64,000 bases of DNA, taken from Candidatus Methylospira mobilis (GTDB lineage: Bacteria > Pseudomonadota > Gammaproteobacteria > Methylococcales > Methylococcaceae). Positions 47,965 to 58,068 of this stretch are shown piece after piece. A model generated the notes under the pieces. That model was not told the DNA's origin and made no database searches. It was given only the letters and a program-made list of their open reading frames with translations. Numbering within the stretch: the first letter of the stretch is position 1; every line of letters begins with the position of its first letter. The stretch is taken from the NCBI RefSeq assembly GCF_009498235.1, contig NZ_CP044205.1, positions 3,287,389 to 3,351,388 of the forward strand, written 5' to 3'. The position numbers were made by a program, and so were the translations under genes.

Positions 47965-49673
47965 TTGTTGTCTCCTGTATGAAAGTCACGTCCGGCTGTA
48001 ACCGCGGCGACGTGTTTTTTGCGAATCAGAAAATCGCCGAAATGCTCGCCTTTGTGGCGTTGTTTGCCGTACTGTTCGATCAGCGGCGTTAATACGGCCA
48101 CAATCTCGTCTTCGGTCAGGTTTTCCCGATACAGTTTATTGAGCCGTTCCCCGGCGAACCCCGCCCCCAAGTACAGGTTATAGCGTCCGAGCGACTTGCC
48201 GACCAGGCCGATTTCCCCCAGAAAAGGGCGCCCGCAACCGTTCGGACAACCGGTAACGCGCAGCGTGATCGCGTCTTCGCTCAAACCGTTGCGTTGTAGC
48301 ACCGGTTCGAGCAGACTAAGCAGATCCGGTAGCCAGCGTTCACTTTCCGCCATCGCCAGACCACAGGTCGGCAGCGATACGCAGGAAATAGCATGACGGC
48401 GGATACCGCTCCAGTTGTCCGGCAGCGGTATCCTATGTTCGGCAAGCAGCGCTTCGATACGCGGTTTGTTGTCCGCGCTGACTCCGGCGACGGTCAGGTT
48501 TTGATTGGCGGTGAGACGGAAATCTCCCTGGTGTATCCGCGCGATTTCGCGCAATCCGACCAGCCAGGCAGTTTCCGGCGTATCCTTGATACGCCCGCTT
48601 AATATTCCCAGCGTCAGATGCCACAACCCCTGCTGACCCTGTACCCAGCCGAGCGGATCGCCGTTATGTTCGAAACGAAACGCTTGTGCGGGCTCCAGCT
48701 GAAAGCCCAAACGCGAGGTCAACTCGCGCAGAAACCAGTCGGTACCGCGGTCGTCCAGCGTATATTTGAAGCGCGCATGCTTGCGGTTGCTGCGGTCGCC
48801 GAAGTCGCGCTGTATGCTCAATATTTGCTCGGCTACCGTTAATACCTGATCGGAGCGGCAGAAACCAATCACGTCGGCGGTGCGCGGATAGGTTGCGACA
48901 TCGCTGTGAGTCATGCCCATGCCTCCGCCGACGCTGACGTTGAAACCGGCTATTTTCCCGCGTTTGACTATGGCGATGAATCCCAGATCCTGCGCAAAGA
49001 CGTCGATATCGTTATGCGGCGGCAATGCCAGACCGATTTTAAATTTGCGCGGCAAATAGGTCGCGCCGTACAGCGGCTCCTGTTCGGGCTGCGCATCGGC
49101 AACCGGTTTTTCATCGAGCCAGATTTCCTGAAAAGCGCGCGTTTTCGGCAGAAATTGCTCGCTCAGCAGCCGGCTCCAGTGGTGCAGCTCGGCATGCAAT
49201 GACGAGAGACAGGGATTGTTGTGACTGACTACGTTACGGTTCACGTCGCCGCAGGCTGCTATACTGTCGAGCCCCGCCTGCGCGAGACCGGCGACCAAAG
49301 CTTTCAGATTGCGTTTATAAACCCCGTGGTACTGAAAAGTTTGCCGGGTGGTGATGCGTAGCGAGGGATAAGCGTAGCGGCGCGCCAGATCATCCAGAGC
49401 GAGCCATTGCTCAGGAGTGCAGATGCCGCCGGGCAGACGAAGACGCAGCAGAAACGAATAGAGCGGCTCCAGCTTCTGCTGTTGCCGCTCGTTGCGCAGA
49501 TCACGGTCGTCCTGTTGATAGATGCCGTGAAACTTGAGCAGCTTGCCGCTGCCTGTACTGACCGCGCCGGTAACTGCATCGGCCAGATCGGCGGCAATGT
49601 CTCCGCGCAGAAAACGGCTGCGCGATTTCAGGTTTTCGTCTTCGCTCAACGCGTTTGCTGTTTTGACCGTCAT
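47961..49673 (-). CDS. cysI: Sulfite reductase hemoprotein beta-component
   Basis: 570 residues, the length of E. coli CysI. It reduces sulfite to sulfide with siroheme and a 4Fe-4S cluster. Cluster/siroheme ligands are in [16 protein letters not shown] and [19 protein letters not shown] near the C-terminus; substrate-binding Arg residues lie in [16 protein letters not shown] 49673 gives the family-like [16 protein letters not shown] 49688 is possible but its AAGG abuts the codon. It follows cysJ by 142 bp, a gap containing a long inverted repeat. Confidence 0.94.
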   Translation of the reverse strand: MTVKTANALSEDENLKSRSRFLRGDIAADLADAVTGAVSTGSGKLLKFHGIYQQDDRDLRNERQQQKLEPLYSFLLRLRLPGGICTPEQWLALDDLARRYAYPSLRITTRQTFQYHGVYKRNLKALVAGLAQAGLDSIAACGDVNRNVVSHNNPCLSSLHAELHHWSRLLSEQFLPKTRAFQEIWLDEKPVADAQPEQEPLYGATYLPRKFKIGLALPPHNDIDVFAQDLGFIAIVKRGKIAGFNVSVGGGMGMTHSDVATYPRTADVIGFCRSDQVLTVAEQILSIQRDFGDRSNRKHARFKYTLDDRGTDWFLRELTSRLGFQLEPAQAFRFEHNGDPLGWVQGQQGLWHLTLGILSGRIKDTPETAWLVGLREIARIHQGDFRLTANQNLTVAGVSADNKPRIEALLAEHRIPLPDNWSGIRRHAISCVSLPTCGLAMAESERWLPDLLSLLEPVLQRNGLSEDAITLRVTGCPNGCGRPFLGEIGLVGKSLGRYNLYLGAGFAGERLNKLYRENLTEDEIVAVLTPLIEQYGKQRHKGEHFGDFLIRKKHVAAVTAGRDFHTGDNK

Positions 49674-49700
49674 TTGATACTTATTCATCCTTATAATTGC

Positions 49701-49798
49701 CCACGAAAAACACGAAAGGCGCGAAAACAAGCAAATACATAAATTTATCGCATACACACATAGCCGTACATCTTCAAAATTTTTCGTGTTTTTCGTGG
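49701..49798 (-). promoter_or_regulatory. 17-bp perfect inverted repeat between cysJ and cysI
   Basis: CCACGAAAAACACGAAA (49701-49717) and its exact complement TTTCGTGTTTTTCGTGG (49782-49798) are separated by 64 nt. In the transcript this forms a long stem directly before the cysI ribosome site, so it may tune cysI relative to cysJ. Alternatively it is a relic of a miniature mobile element. Confidence 0.5.
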
Positions 49799-49815
49799 AC
49801 CAACTTCTTTACAGT

Positions 49816-51597
49816 TTAATAAACATCACGCTGGTAACGTTGAGCGCTTTGCAGCGCCTGCACGTAATCGACGGCATAAGCGCGGTCCTGCCCGCTTTCC
49901 CTCTCAACCACCCCAAGCAAGGCTTCGTGGACATCCGGAGCCATCTGTTTGGCGTCGCCGCATACATAAAAATGCGCGCCCTCCTCCAGCCAGGCGTAAA
50001 GTGCGCGGCTGTTTTCGCGCAGGCGATGCTGCACGTAGACTTTTTGATTGCCGTCGCGCGAAAAAGCCGCATCAAGATGCGTCAGCAAGCCGTTCTTGCG
50101 GTGTTCCAGCCATTCGCGCTGGTAGAGAAAGTCGGTATTGAAATTCCGATCTCCGAAAAACAGCCAGTTTTTTCCGCGCGATCCGCTGGATTCGCGTTCT
50201 TCCAGAAAGGCGCGGAACGGTGCGACGCCGGTTCCGGGCCCGACCATGATAATCGCCGTATCCGCGTCGTCCGGCAGACGGAACCCCGGATTTTCATGAA
50301 CAAAAAACCGGATGAGGTTTCCTTCCGCACTGTCGGCCAGAAAAGTCGAGGCTACCCCATGGCGCAGCAGTCCGTGGCTTTCATAGCGCACCACGCCGAC
50401 GGTAAGGTGTACCTCGTCCGGATTGGCGTTAATACTGGAGGCAATCGAATATAAACGCGGCTGGAGCTTACGCAGCAGCGCGACAAACTGACTCGCGGTA
50501 ATGCCGTTGAGCGGATAGCGGCGCACGATATCGATAATTTCGCGTCCATTAAGAAAATCACGCAGCGCATCGCGCTGATTTTCATCCAATAAGCTTCTCA
50601 GTTCGTGTGCATCCGCCAGCGCCGCGTATTTCTCCAGAAAAGGGCGGCTCAGCGTGGTAATCTCGTAATCCTGCAGCAGAGCGCGCTCCAGCCCGGCTTC
50701 GCCGCCGCTTGCTGACGGCACCGGCGCGGACGGATCGAGTTGCAGAGCGCCAATCAGATCATTTACACGATCCTGGCGGTTGGCGGGTACGACACCGAGA
50801 GCATCCCCCGGCGCGAAACGCAAGCCGGAACCTTCGATCGATAGCGCAATGTGACGTACATCCTTGCTCGAACCGCGCCCGGTCAGACGCTGATTTTCCA
50901 GCAACGCTGCCTGGAGTGGTTGCTTTTTCGAATATGCGCCTGCTTCCGTCTGCACCGCTATAGCCTCGGTCGCCGCTACTTTTCCCGATTGCGGCAGTTT
51001 CGCCGCTATCTCATCAATCCACCCGGCAGCGGTATCTTCGAAATCGACATCGCAATCCACGCAGGCGTGCAGGCGCGACGCTCCCAGGTCTTCCAAGCGA
51101 AGGTCGATATCATGACCGGTCTTACAAAAGTATTCGTAACTGCTGTCCCCCAGCGCCAATACCGCATAGTGCAACTCCGGCAGCTTAGGGGCCTTGGCGC
51201 TGTGCAGATAATCGTAAAAAGCGCGCGCGTTATCGGGCGGTTCGCCTTCGCCATAAGTGCTGACCGCAATCAGCAGCACATGATCCCGCTTGAGCTGGGC
51301 GCTTTTATAACTCGCCATGCTTTCCAGCCGCGCCGCCGTGTAGCCGAGCTCCTGCAACCGTGTATGGAAGGTCTTGGCAAGTTTATCGGCATTTCCGGTC
51401 TGCGAGCCGGAAAGTACAGTGATGACCCGTACGCTCGACGGCTCCTGAACCGCCACGGTTGAGGATTGTACACGCGCGTTTGCGTGACCGGCCAGATAAC
51501 CGCTGATCCAAAGCAGTTGCGGAGAAGAAAGTTCGTCCGTGAGTTTATTGAGGCTGTCCCATTGCTGGGAGGACAAAGGTGTGCTGAGTTTGTTCAC
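49816..51597 (-). CDS. cysJ: Sulfite reductase flavoprotein alpha-component
   Basis: 593 residues. N-terminal flavodoxin domain (VITVLSGSQTGNADKLAKTF, STYGEGEPPDNARAFYDYL), FAD-binding domain (PRLYSIASSINANPDEVHLTVGVV) and NADPH domain (IIMVGPGTGVAPFRAFLEER, KNWLFFGDRNFNTDFLYQ), ending in the family's terminal YQRDVY. It passes electrons from NADPH via FAD and FMN to CysI. First gene of the cysJIDN-serC operon. ATG 51597 follows a GAGAGAATC stretch. Confidence 0.95.
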   Translation of the reverse strand: MNKLSTPLSSQQWDSLNKLTDELSSPQLLWISGYLAGHANARVQSSTVAVQEPSSVRVITVLSGSQTGNADKLAKTFHTRLQELGYTAARLESMASYKSAQLKRDHVLLIAVSTYGEGEPPDNARAFYDYLHSAKAPKLPELHYAVLALGDSSYEYFCKTGHDIDLRLEDLGASRLHACVDCDVDFEDTAAGWIDEIAAKLPQSGKVAATEAIAVQTEAGAYSKKQPLQAALLENQRLTGRGSSKDVRHIALSIEGSGLRFAPGDALGVVPANRQDRVNDLIGALQLDPSAPVPSASGGEAGLERALLQDYEITTLSRPFLEKYAALADAHELRSLLDENQRDALRDFLNGREIIDIVRRYPLNGITASQFVALLRKLQPRLYSIASSINANPDEVHLTVGVVRYESHGLLRHGVASTFLADSAEGNLIRFFVHENPGFRLPDDADTAIIMVGPGTGVAPFRAFLEERESSGSRGKNWLFFGDRNFNTDFLYQREWLEHRKNGLLTHLDAAFSRDGNQKVYVQHRLRENSRALYAWLEEGAHFYVCGDAKQMAPDVHEALLGVVERESGQDRAYAVDYVQALQSAQRYQRDVY

Positions 51598-52379
51598 TGA
51601 ATAGATTCTCTCGTCAGTCTTGAAAGCGCCGTCAAACGGGAGTCAGACGGCGTATCGCGGAAACCCGCTCGCACAATGCCTGCCTGCAAAGGCCGGATCA
51701 AAGCGTCACAGTCCGGTATGGATGATACAGGGAGCCATTGTCTTTAAAAAATCTGAAATGTTATTTGTTTATTACCAATAGAAATATCAGACACCCCCAT
51801 ATTGCGATCAAATCCAGGTTGAACGATAAATAGCAAAATCGACCGATGACGGGGCTGCCACATCCCCATTGCTGCTCAGAAAGCAGTACATCAGCAACAT
51901 TGCTTTCTGTGGCGCATAGCTACGGCGTATTCGACTATTAAACACCGACAAACCAATAAAGCATATCGTGGCATGCTATGTGCTTGACATGATACATGCA
52001 CAACTCTTTAGTTCGTTCAGGCCTTTTTTTAGGAAGGGGAAGTTTGGTATCGGCGCAGAGAGCTTCCAAAGCCTGTCCAGAGCGAAGCCGAAAGGACGAA
52101 CTTGCAGCGTGTTTCAACTGGCTTGCCTCAACCCGACTGCTTCGGCCATGAGTCTAAAGCACGCACTGAATAGATACAGTGACGCAACATAAGCTTCCGA
52201 TGAAAACTTTGTATTCGCGATCGGCCTTTCGCATCCTTTAAGCCCGATCCCACGGGGATAGCCAACGGTAACCGAATAGATAATACCATCGACCCTTTCC
52301 AATTTTAATCGAGACGAAACATGTCAGAAACACGCACCCCGGAATATCCGGCCATTAATCCGTTCTACAACTCCCGGCC
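51598..52379. other. Divergent regulatory region between cysJ and sbp
   Basis: 782 bp without a supported gene. It must contain the promoters of the cysJ operon and of sbp-sulP. The part 51770-51860 is AT-rich. A candidate sigma-54 site is at 51969. I could not identify a CysB box with confidence. Confidence 0.5.
51969..51984 (+). promoter_or_regulatory. Candidate sigma-54 promoter upstream of sbp-sulP
   Basis: TGGCATG-CTAT-GTGCT has the required GG-N10-GC spacing and shares TCGTGGCATG with the encapsulin-1 site at 21710. It is about 395 bp before the sbp start, which would imply a long leader. Confidence 0.3.
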
Positions 52380-53444
52380 ATGAACACAAAGTGGCTTAAC
52401 ACCTGTGCGCTGGTCCTGGTGGTGGTGGCAGTTGCGCTGGTAGGATTTAAAAACATTAAACGCGATAAGGGGCATCCGCTGCTCAATGTTTCCTACGACC
52501 CGACACGGGAGCTCTACACGGAAATCAACACCAGATTCATCCCCAAATACGAGGATGAAACCGGCGACTGGGTAGGAGTCGAGCAATCCCACGGCGGCTC
52601 GGCGCGTCAAGCACGAGCCGTAGCCGCTGGTTTAGCTGCTGATGTCGTAACGCTGGCGCTTCCGTCCGATATAGATGTTCTGGTCAAACACGGACTCGTC
52701 GCTCAGGACTGGCAAAAACGCTTTCCGAACCATTCGCAGCCTTACTCGTCCACCATTGTTTTTGTGGTGAGAAAAAACAACCCGAAGCACATCAAGGACT
52801 GGCCGGATTTGATCGGAGCGGATGTCAACGTTATCACTCCGGACCCGAAATCTTCAGGCAATGGCAAACTCAGCCTGCTGGCTGCCTGGGGATCGGTGAT
52901 CAAACGCGGCGGCAGCGAAAATCAGGCCCGCGATTTTATTGAGCAGCTTTACAAGCATGTGCCGGTACTGGGACAGGGTGCGCGCGATTCTACCACTACA
53001 TTTGTACTGGCAGGCGTGGGCGACGTACACCTGACCTGGGAAAATGAAGCGTTACGCGAAGTGAAGGAATCCAGGGGCGAGCTGGAAGTCGTCTACCCGC
53101 CGCTTAGTATCCGAGCCGAACCGAGCGTCACATGGGTCGATAGCTATGTGGAGCAGCACCAGTCCGCTTCCGCAGCCAAGGCTTATTTAAGCTATCTTTA
53201 CACCGATCAGGCCCAGGAGATGTTTGCCAGGCATGGCTACCGGCCGATCAACGAAAAAATTCTGCAGGAGAACCGGAATCAACTGCCGGAAATCGCGCTA
53301 TTTCCGGTAACGCTGATCGCCAGGGACTGGAACGATGCCCACACAAAATTTTTCGGTGACAACGGGATATTCGATATCATCCGCCGGCCCGTCGCCGGAT
53401 CTCGCTCAGCGAATACTCAACCTCTATCGGCCAATGCCCCATGA
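52380..53444 (+). CDS. sbp: Periplasmic sulfate-binding protein
   Basis: 354 residues. An uncleaved or cleavable N-terminal hydrophobic segment (LNTCALVLVVVAVALVGF) exports it. The family core is LLNVSYDPTRELYTEIN, VEQSHGGSARQARAV, VVTLALPSDIDVLVKHGL, RKNNPKHIKDWPDLI and DVHLTWENEALRE. These residues bind sulfate in Sbp/CysP proteins. The stop overlaps the next gene's ATG in ATGA. Remarkably, the downstream partner is a SulP permease and not the CysT/CysW/CysA ABC components. A second sulfate-binding gene is at 63195. Confidence 0.93.
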   Translation: MNTKWLNTCALVLVVVAVALVGFKNIKRDKGHPLLNVSYDPTRELYTEINTRFIPKYEDETGDWVGVEQSHGGSARQARAVAAGLAADVVTLALPSDIDVLVKHGLVAQDWQKRFPNHSQPYSSTIVFVVRKNNPKHIKDWPDLIGADVNVITPDPKSSGNGKLSLLAAWGSVIKRGGSENQARDFIEQLYKHVPVLGQGARDSTTTFVLAGVGDVHLTWENEALREVKESRGELEVVYPPLSIRAEPSVTWVDSYVEQHQSASAAKAYLSYLYTDQAQEMFARHGYRPINEKILQENRNQLPEIALFPVTLIARDWNDAHTKFFGDNGIFDIIRRPVAGSRSANTQPLSANAP

Positions 53445-55204
53445 AGACTTCTATATTTTTTCGTTTTAACTACTATAGCTGGGACGTTGCGCGCCGCGAC
53501 TTGGTTGCCGGCGCCACGGTTGCCGCGATTGCGATTCCGCAGGCAATGGCTTATGCGCTTATAGCCGGAGTCGATCCGCGTTTCGGTCTTTACTCTGCAA
53601 TCGTGGTAACGTTGATTGCTTCCGTATTCGGGTCGTCCTCCCATTTGATCAACGGGCCGACCAATGCCATTTCATTGCTGGTTTTTGGGACATTGGCCGC
53701 TTTCGACGAGCGCTTTGAAACTTATCAAGCGCTGTTTCTGCTGGCGATTCTGGTCGGCATCATCCAGACCCTGATTGCGGTATTCAAGCTCGGCGATCTG
53801 ACGCGCTATGTCTCCGAATCGGTCATACTGGGTTTCATGGCCGGAGCCGGCGTGCTGGTGGGTTTGGGTCAGGTCGGTAATTTCCTGGGTGTCGCAAAGA
53901 AGGGCAGCGCTGACCAATCCGTGCTGGTGCAATTATGGGAAACTCTCACCAAGGGCGGAGCGTTTAATCCGCGTGCTATCGGTCTTGGTATCGGAACCAT
54001 CGTTCTGGTGCTGCTTTTGCGCCGACTGATCAACCGCTACAAGCTTCCGCAAATGGACATGCTGCTGGCGTTAATCGCAGCTACCGTGATCGCAGCTATC
54101 TTCCAATGGTCTGCGCCGGGAACGGACGGCAAAACAATAGTGGCCGTCGTCGGTAAAGTCCCTGCTGCGTTGCCTTCATTTCATGTTCCGGAAATTGATT
54201 TCAACTGGATAAGCAAATTACTCAGCGGCGCCATTGCCATTTCATTTCTCGGGCTGCTGGAAGCGCTGGCCGTCGCGAAATCAATTGCGACCTATACCCG
54301 CCAGTCTCTCGATTATAATCGCCAGTGTCTTGCCGAAGGCGTCGCCAATCTTGTCGGCGGCTTCTTCCAAAGCCTCCCCGGCTCCGGCTCGCTGACGCGA
54401 TCGTCCATAAATTACCAAGCCGGCGGTATCACCCGTATGTCCGGCGTCTATTCGGGGCTGATCGTAGCCGTCGTAGTTCTGCTGTTTGGACCTTATGCGC
54501 GTTTTATCCCAAAATCCGCACTGGCCGGCCTGCTTTTCATCACTGCAGCCCGATTGATCGACTGGAAACGGTTGGGCTATGCATTGCGCGCATCCTGGTT
54601 CGATGCCGCGCTGGTGCTGGTGACGGCTTTTTCGGCGATCTTCATCAGCGTCGATGAGTCGATCCTGATCGGCGTGGCTATTTCGATTTTGCTTTATCTT
54701 CCTCGCGCTACCAAGCTGACGATACGTGAGCTTGCGGTAACGCCTGAACGGGTTGTTCGCGAACGCCTGCCACAGGATGCGCAGGCCGATGCCGTGCTTA
54801 TCTACGATCTGGAGGGTGATCTGTTTTTCGGGGCCGCGCCGGAGCTTGATCATTACCTTGATGACATTAAACATAAAAGCATGCAATCCGGCATCAGGTA
54901 CGTCGTTCTACGCTTAAGGCGCACCCGTAATCCCGATGTGGTGGCGATTGAGCATTTAGAGCGCTTTTTACACGACGCAGAAAAACTCGGCATCACCGTG
55001 CTGTTGGCAGGAGTACGTCCCGATCTGGCAAAAATCCTGCACAACGCCGGATTCATGCGCTGGCTATCTGCAGATCGCATCTTTTTTGAGGAGGATGAAC
55101 GGTACTCGGCTACCATTCTTGCCGTGCGGCACGCCTACAAACTGCTGGGCCGAAGAACCGATATGCGCGGAGAGGAAGCAGAATCATGGTATTACCTGAT
55201 TTAG
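53441..55204 (+). CDS. SulP-family sulfate permease with STAS domain
   Basis: 587 residues. Membrane part of about 11-13 helices with DLVAGATVAAIAIPQAMAYALIAG (the SulP signature), INGPTNAISLLVFG and FFQSLPGSGSLTRSSIN. A cytosolic STAS domain occupies about 450-570 (VLIYDLEGDLFFGAAPELDHYL). It probably imports sulfate by symport. Translation is coupled to sbp through ATGA. C-terminal residues after STAS are charged. Confidence 0.92.
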   Translation: MKTSIFFRFNYYSWDVARRDLVAGATVAAIAIPQAMAYALIAGVDPRFGLYSAIVVTLIASVFGSSSHLINGPTNAISLLVFGTLAAFDERFETYQALFLLAILVGIIQTLIAVFKLGDLTRYVSESVILGFMAGAGVLVGLGQVGNFLGVAKKGSADQSVLVQLWETLTKGGAFNPRAIGLGIGTIVLVLLLRRLINRYKLPQMDMLLALIAATVIAAIFQWSAPGTDGKTIVAVVGKVPAALPSFHVPEIDFNWISKLLSGAIAISFLGLLEALAVAKSIATYTRQSLDYNRQCLAEGVANLVGGFFQSLPGSGSLTRSSINYQAGGITRMSGVYSGLIVAVVVLLFGPYARFIPKSALAGLLFITAARLIDWKRLGYALRASWFDAALVLVTAFSAIFISVDESILIGVAISILLYLPRATKLTIRELAVTPERVVRERLPQDAQADAVLIYDLEGDLFFGAAPELDHYLDDIKHKSMQSGIRYVVLRLRRTRNPDVVAIEHLERFLHDAEKLGITVLLAGVRPDLAKILHNAGFMRWLSADRIFFEEDERYSATILAVRHAYKLLGRRTDMRGEEAESWYYLI

Positions 55205-55465
55205 AGACGAAGTGTGTATATATGTATATGCTTGGCTTGCGCCGCCTGAAGCGTAGCGCGGAAGGCCTAACCCTAACCTAACCGGTCATGGCGCAAGCGT
55301 CGTCCCCTATCATGCAAACGCATGCGCCACCACGCCAGGCTTCCCCTCACCCAGCCTCTCCCAGCGGGCATGAGCATCTACAAATCTCCCATCGCCTTTC
55401 CTGGAATTTCAAACCTTCGAGGAAAAGCAAAGTCGGCGAAGGCTTGCAATTCCTCAATGGAATAT
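55205..55465. other. Intergenic region with dispersed repeat copy B
   Basis: Mostly taken up by the repeat at 55278-55357; no gene seen. Confidence 0.5.
55278..55357 (+). repeat. Dispersed intergenic repeat, copy B
   Basis: Begins TAACCGGTCATGGCGCAAG and ends CCCTCACCCAG. It aligns with the reverse complement of 6926-7001, with about 80% agreement by eye. Confidence 0.5.
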
Positions 55466-55836
55466 TCATTCAAGACGCCCCCATAGGCTGAAGCTCTTGA
55501 ACAGACCATCCAGCAAAGCGGGCGCGGTGACCGGGCGCGTTCGCTTCATTTGCCGTCCCGATAAACGCACCAAAAACTCCCGCGTGCGCACCGTCTGTTC
55601 AACGGTTTCCCGCATCGGCCGCCAAGCCAGTACGCACGCCTGCGTGGCAATGAGGACGCACTTGAATAACGCCGGTCCGCTTTCCTGTTCCAGCATTCCA
55701 ACTGATGCCCCGCTGCCTTGAGCAGTTTGAAGAACGATTCTATCTGCCGGCGATAGTTGTACCACAAGGCAATCCGCTCTGCCGGAACAGATAACTCCAC
55801 GTTGGTCGGCAGATACCATTCCGCTAGGCGTCGCAT
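55466..55836 (-). pseudogene. IS4-type transposase fragment
   Basis: The first frame reads RRLAEWYLPTNVELSVPAER and LWYNYRRQIESFFKLLKAAGHQLE, containing the YREK-like final catalytic segment of IS4-family enzymes (YxxRxxIExFFKxLK). Near 55695 the frame shifts and continues ESGPALFKCVLIATQACVLAW to a stop at 55466. Only the C-terminal third is present, with no inverted repeats found. Confidence 0.75.
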
Positions 55837-56360
55837 TCTATCTCCACGTTTTGGTGAGACAACGCCGGCAACGGCCTCGCCAAACTCAAGAGTGTTACTT
55901 GTTTATTTGACGGAAACCGCCACAATGCCTGCGCATGCGAAGCACGGCGCGTACCGGCAAACAGCGCTTTCATGCCCGCTGCCGCGGCTCATGCGTGCAA
56001 TTGCCATGCGCGCTGACCAGGTTTTCGTACCGTCTCTTCAGCCGAGGTTCAAACTTGAAAAAATCTGATGCATACTACATTCATCGCAATTTATCCGACT
56101 TGTGTAGATACCTATGCCCAAGACAGAAAGGAGAGCCGGTGTTCGCTTCGCGATTTGCACGGTAACGATAAGCCATGAAAAACGCTAGTGTAGAATATGG
56201 GGTTACTGCCTACCAACCAGCAATTGGCGAGAGATTATGGACATATTGGCAGCATACTCTGAATTACCCGGCATGCCTGTCTTGTTTAGACAAGAAATTA
56301 ATATATGTTAAGGTTTCAAACCGATAATTGGCATGGACGTAAAAATGAACTGCGAAAATA
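55837..56360. other. Intergenic region
   Basis: About 520 bp with no supported gene; small open frames without ribosome sites. Composition becomes AT-rich from 56200. Confidence 0.4.
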
Positions 56361-56399
56361 AACCGGTACGGTTTTGTGCCGCACCGGTTTTTTTAAACA
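56361..56399 (-). terminator. Intrinsic terminator after the desulfurase-2 operon
   Basis: ACCGGT-CGG stem with its complement CCG-ACCGGT around a short AT-rich loop, with a run of T on the plus side and T/A-rich DNA on the minus side. It lies directly after the desulfurase-2 stop and probably acts in both directions. Confidence 0.65.
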
Positions 56400-56406
56400 G
56401 ACTGCA

Positions 56407-58068
56407 TCAACCCTGCAGGTTGAGGCCGCCCCCGCTGATTTTCAGCAGGGCGGAAACGAGTGCATCCACCTCTTCACGCGTGTTGTATAGCGCCAGCGAG
56501 GGGCGCACCGTGGTTTCCAGGCCAAAGCGCCGCAGGATAGGCTGTGCGCAGTGATGGCCTGAACGCACCGCTATTCCGGCGCGATTGAGTTCCGCGCCGA
56601 TATCCTCCGTCCGGTATCCTTTCAGGATGAAGGACAGCACGCTCGCCTTGTCCGGCGCTGTGCCTATCAGCGTCAAACCCGGTACGGTATTGAGCCCCTG
56701 CGTGGCGTAAACCAGCAATTCATGCTCGTAACCTCCGGCATTTTCCACGCCTATTTTTTGCAGATATTCCAACGCGGCGCCCAGCCCGACGGCATCGGCT
56801 ATGTTGCCGGTCCCGGCTTCGAAACGGTTGGGCGGATGCTGATAACGCGTCTGTTCGAAGGTGACGTCTTCGATCATGTTGCCGCCGCCCTGCCAGGGCT
56901 GAGTCGCTTCCAGCAACTCGGCCTTGCCGTAAACGGCGCCAATACCGGTCGGTCCGAACACTTTGTGTCCGGAGAATACAAACCAGTCACAGTCCAGCGC
57001 TTGCACGTCGGTAGCCATGTGAGCGACGGATTGCGCGCCGTCCACCAGTACGCGCGCACCGTAACGATGCGCCATTTCGACCATGTTCTTCGCCGGGGTC
57101 ACCGTTCCCAGGGCGTTGGATACCTGGGTAAAGGACACCAGCCGGGTGCGCGGCCCGAGCAGGCGTTCGTATGCTTCGAGTATGACCTGACCGTTGTCGT
57201 CGACCGGGACTACACGCAAAATCGCTCCGGTTTCGGCACATAATTGCTGCCACGGTACGATGTTGGCGTGATGCTCCAGCCAGGTAATCACGATTTCGTC
57301 GTCCTTGACGAGATTCTGCCTGCCCCAGCTTTTGGCTATCAGGTTGATGCCTTCCGTGGTGCCGCGTACGAAGATGACCTCATCCGCGGAGCCGGCATTG
57401 ATAAAGCTCCTGACTGTTTCCCGTGCGCCTTCGTAGGCGTCGGTCGCCCTTGCCGCCAGTTCATGCGCGGCGCGGTGGATGTTGGAGTTCTCATGCTGGT
57501 AGAAGTATGAGAGCCGGTCTATTACCACCTGCGGCTTTTGCGTGGTTGCCGCGTTGTCGAACCAGATCAGCGGCTTGCCGTTGACGCGCTCCTGCAGGAT
57601 CGGGAAGTCGCGGCGCACGGCGTACACGTCGAAAGGCGGATGCGCCGACCCCGCAATCGGTCCATAAGCATCCCTGCCCTGCGGACTGAGTTGATCGACA
57701 AAGTAGAACGCCGCCGGAGACGCCGGCTGCGCCGGCGCTGAATACGGCAGCGCATACCCTGCCGGCGCCGGCGAAGTTAAATCCAGACCATGCAACGGAT
57801 CGTTCCATTCCACGCCCGGCACGTCGAATCCGACGGGAACGATAATTGCGGCCGGCTCCGCTTTGGCCGGCAGCGCCTGCGCGAACGGTGCGCCGCTTAC
57901 TTCGACACCGCTGGGACGACCGAGCTGCGCATGCTCGGCCATGCTGCCTTCGCTGCCGGGAACCTGGGAAAACAGCTGATTGGCCAGTTTCGCCAGTTCT
58001 TCGACGGAAGGAAGTCCAGCCGGTATGGCGTGGGTCAATGCGTCTATGCCGACATTACTTGTATTCAT
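56407..58068 (-). CDS. Encapsulin-cargo cysteine desulfurase, copy 2
   Basis: 553 residues. The N-terminal ~150 residues are Pro/Ala-rich and poorly conserved relative to copy 1 except for LA-x2-LFS (28-34) and FYFVDQLS before the catalytic domain. The catalytic domain has FDVYAVRRDFPILQERVNGK, the PLP lysine in FSGHKVFGPTGIG and the active-site Cys in RSGHHCAQPILRRFG. It is the last gene of cysK-cysE-encapsulin-desulfurase and overlaps the shell gene by 14 nt. In Synechococcus and Acinetobacter-type family 2A systems such enzymes are packaged and the shell accumulates elemental sulfur. Confidence 0.93.
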   Translation of the reverse strand: MNTSNVGIDALTHAIPAGLPSVEELAKLANQLFSQVPGSEGSMAEHAQLGRPSGVEVSGAPFAQALPAKAEPAAIIVPVGFDVPGVEWNDPLHGLDLTSPAPAGYALPYSAPAQPASPAAFYFVDQLSPQGRDAYGPIAGSAHPPFDVYAVRRDFPILQERVNGKPLIWFDNAATTQKPQVVIDRLSYFYQHENSNIHRAAHELAARATDAYEGARETVRSFINAGSADEVIFVRGTTEGINLIAKSWGRQNLVKDDEIVITWLEHHANIVPWQQLCAETGAILRVVPVDDNGQVILEAYERLLGPRTRLVSFTQVSNALGTVTPAKNMVEMAHRYGARVLVDGAQSVAHMATDVQALDCDWFVFSGHKVFGPTGIGAVYGKAELLEATQPWQGGGNMIEDVTFEQTRYQHPPNRFEAGTGNIADAVGLGAALEYLQKIGVENAGGYEHELLVYATQGLNTVPGLTLIGTAPDKASVLSFILKGYRTEDIGAELNRAGIAVRSGHHCAQPILRRFGLETTVRPSLALYNTREEVDALVSALLKISGGGLNLQG

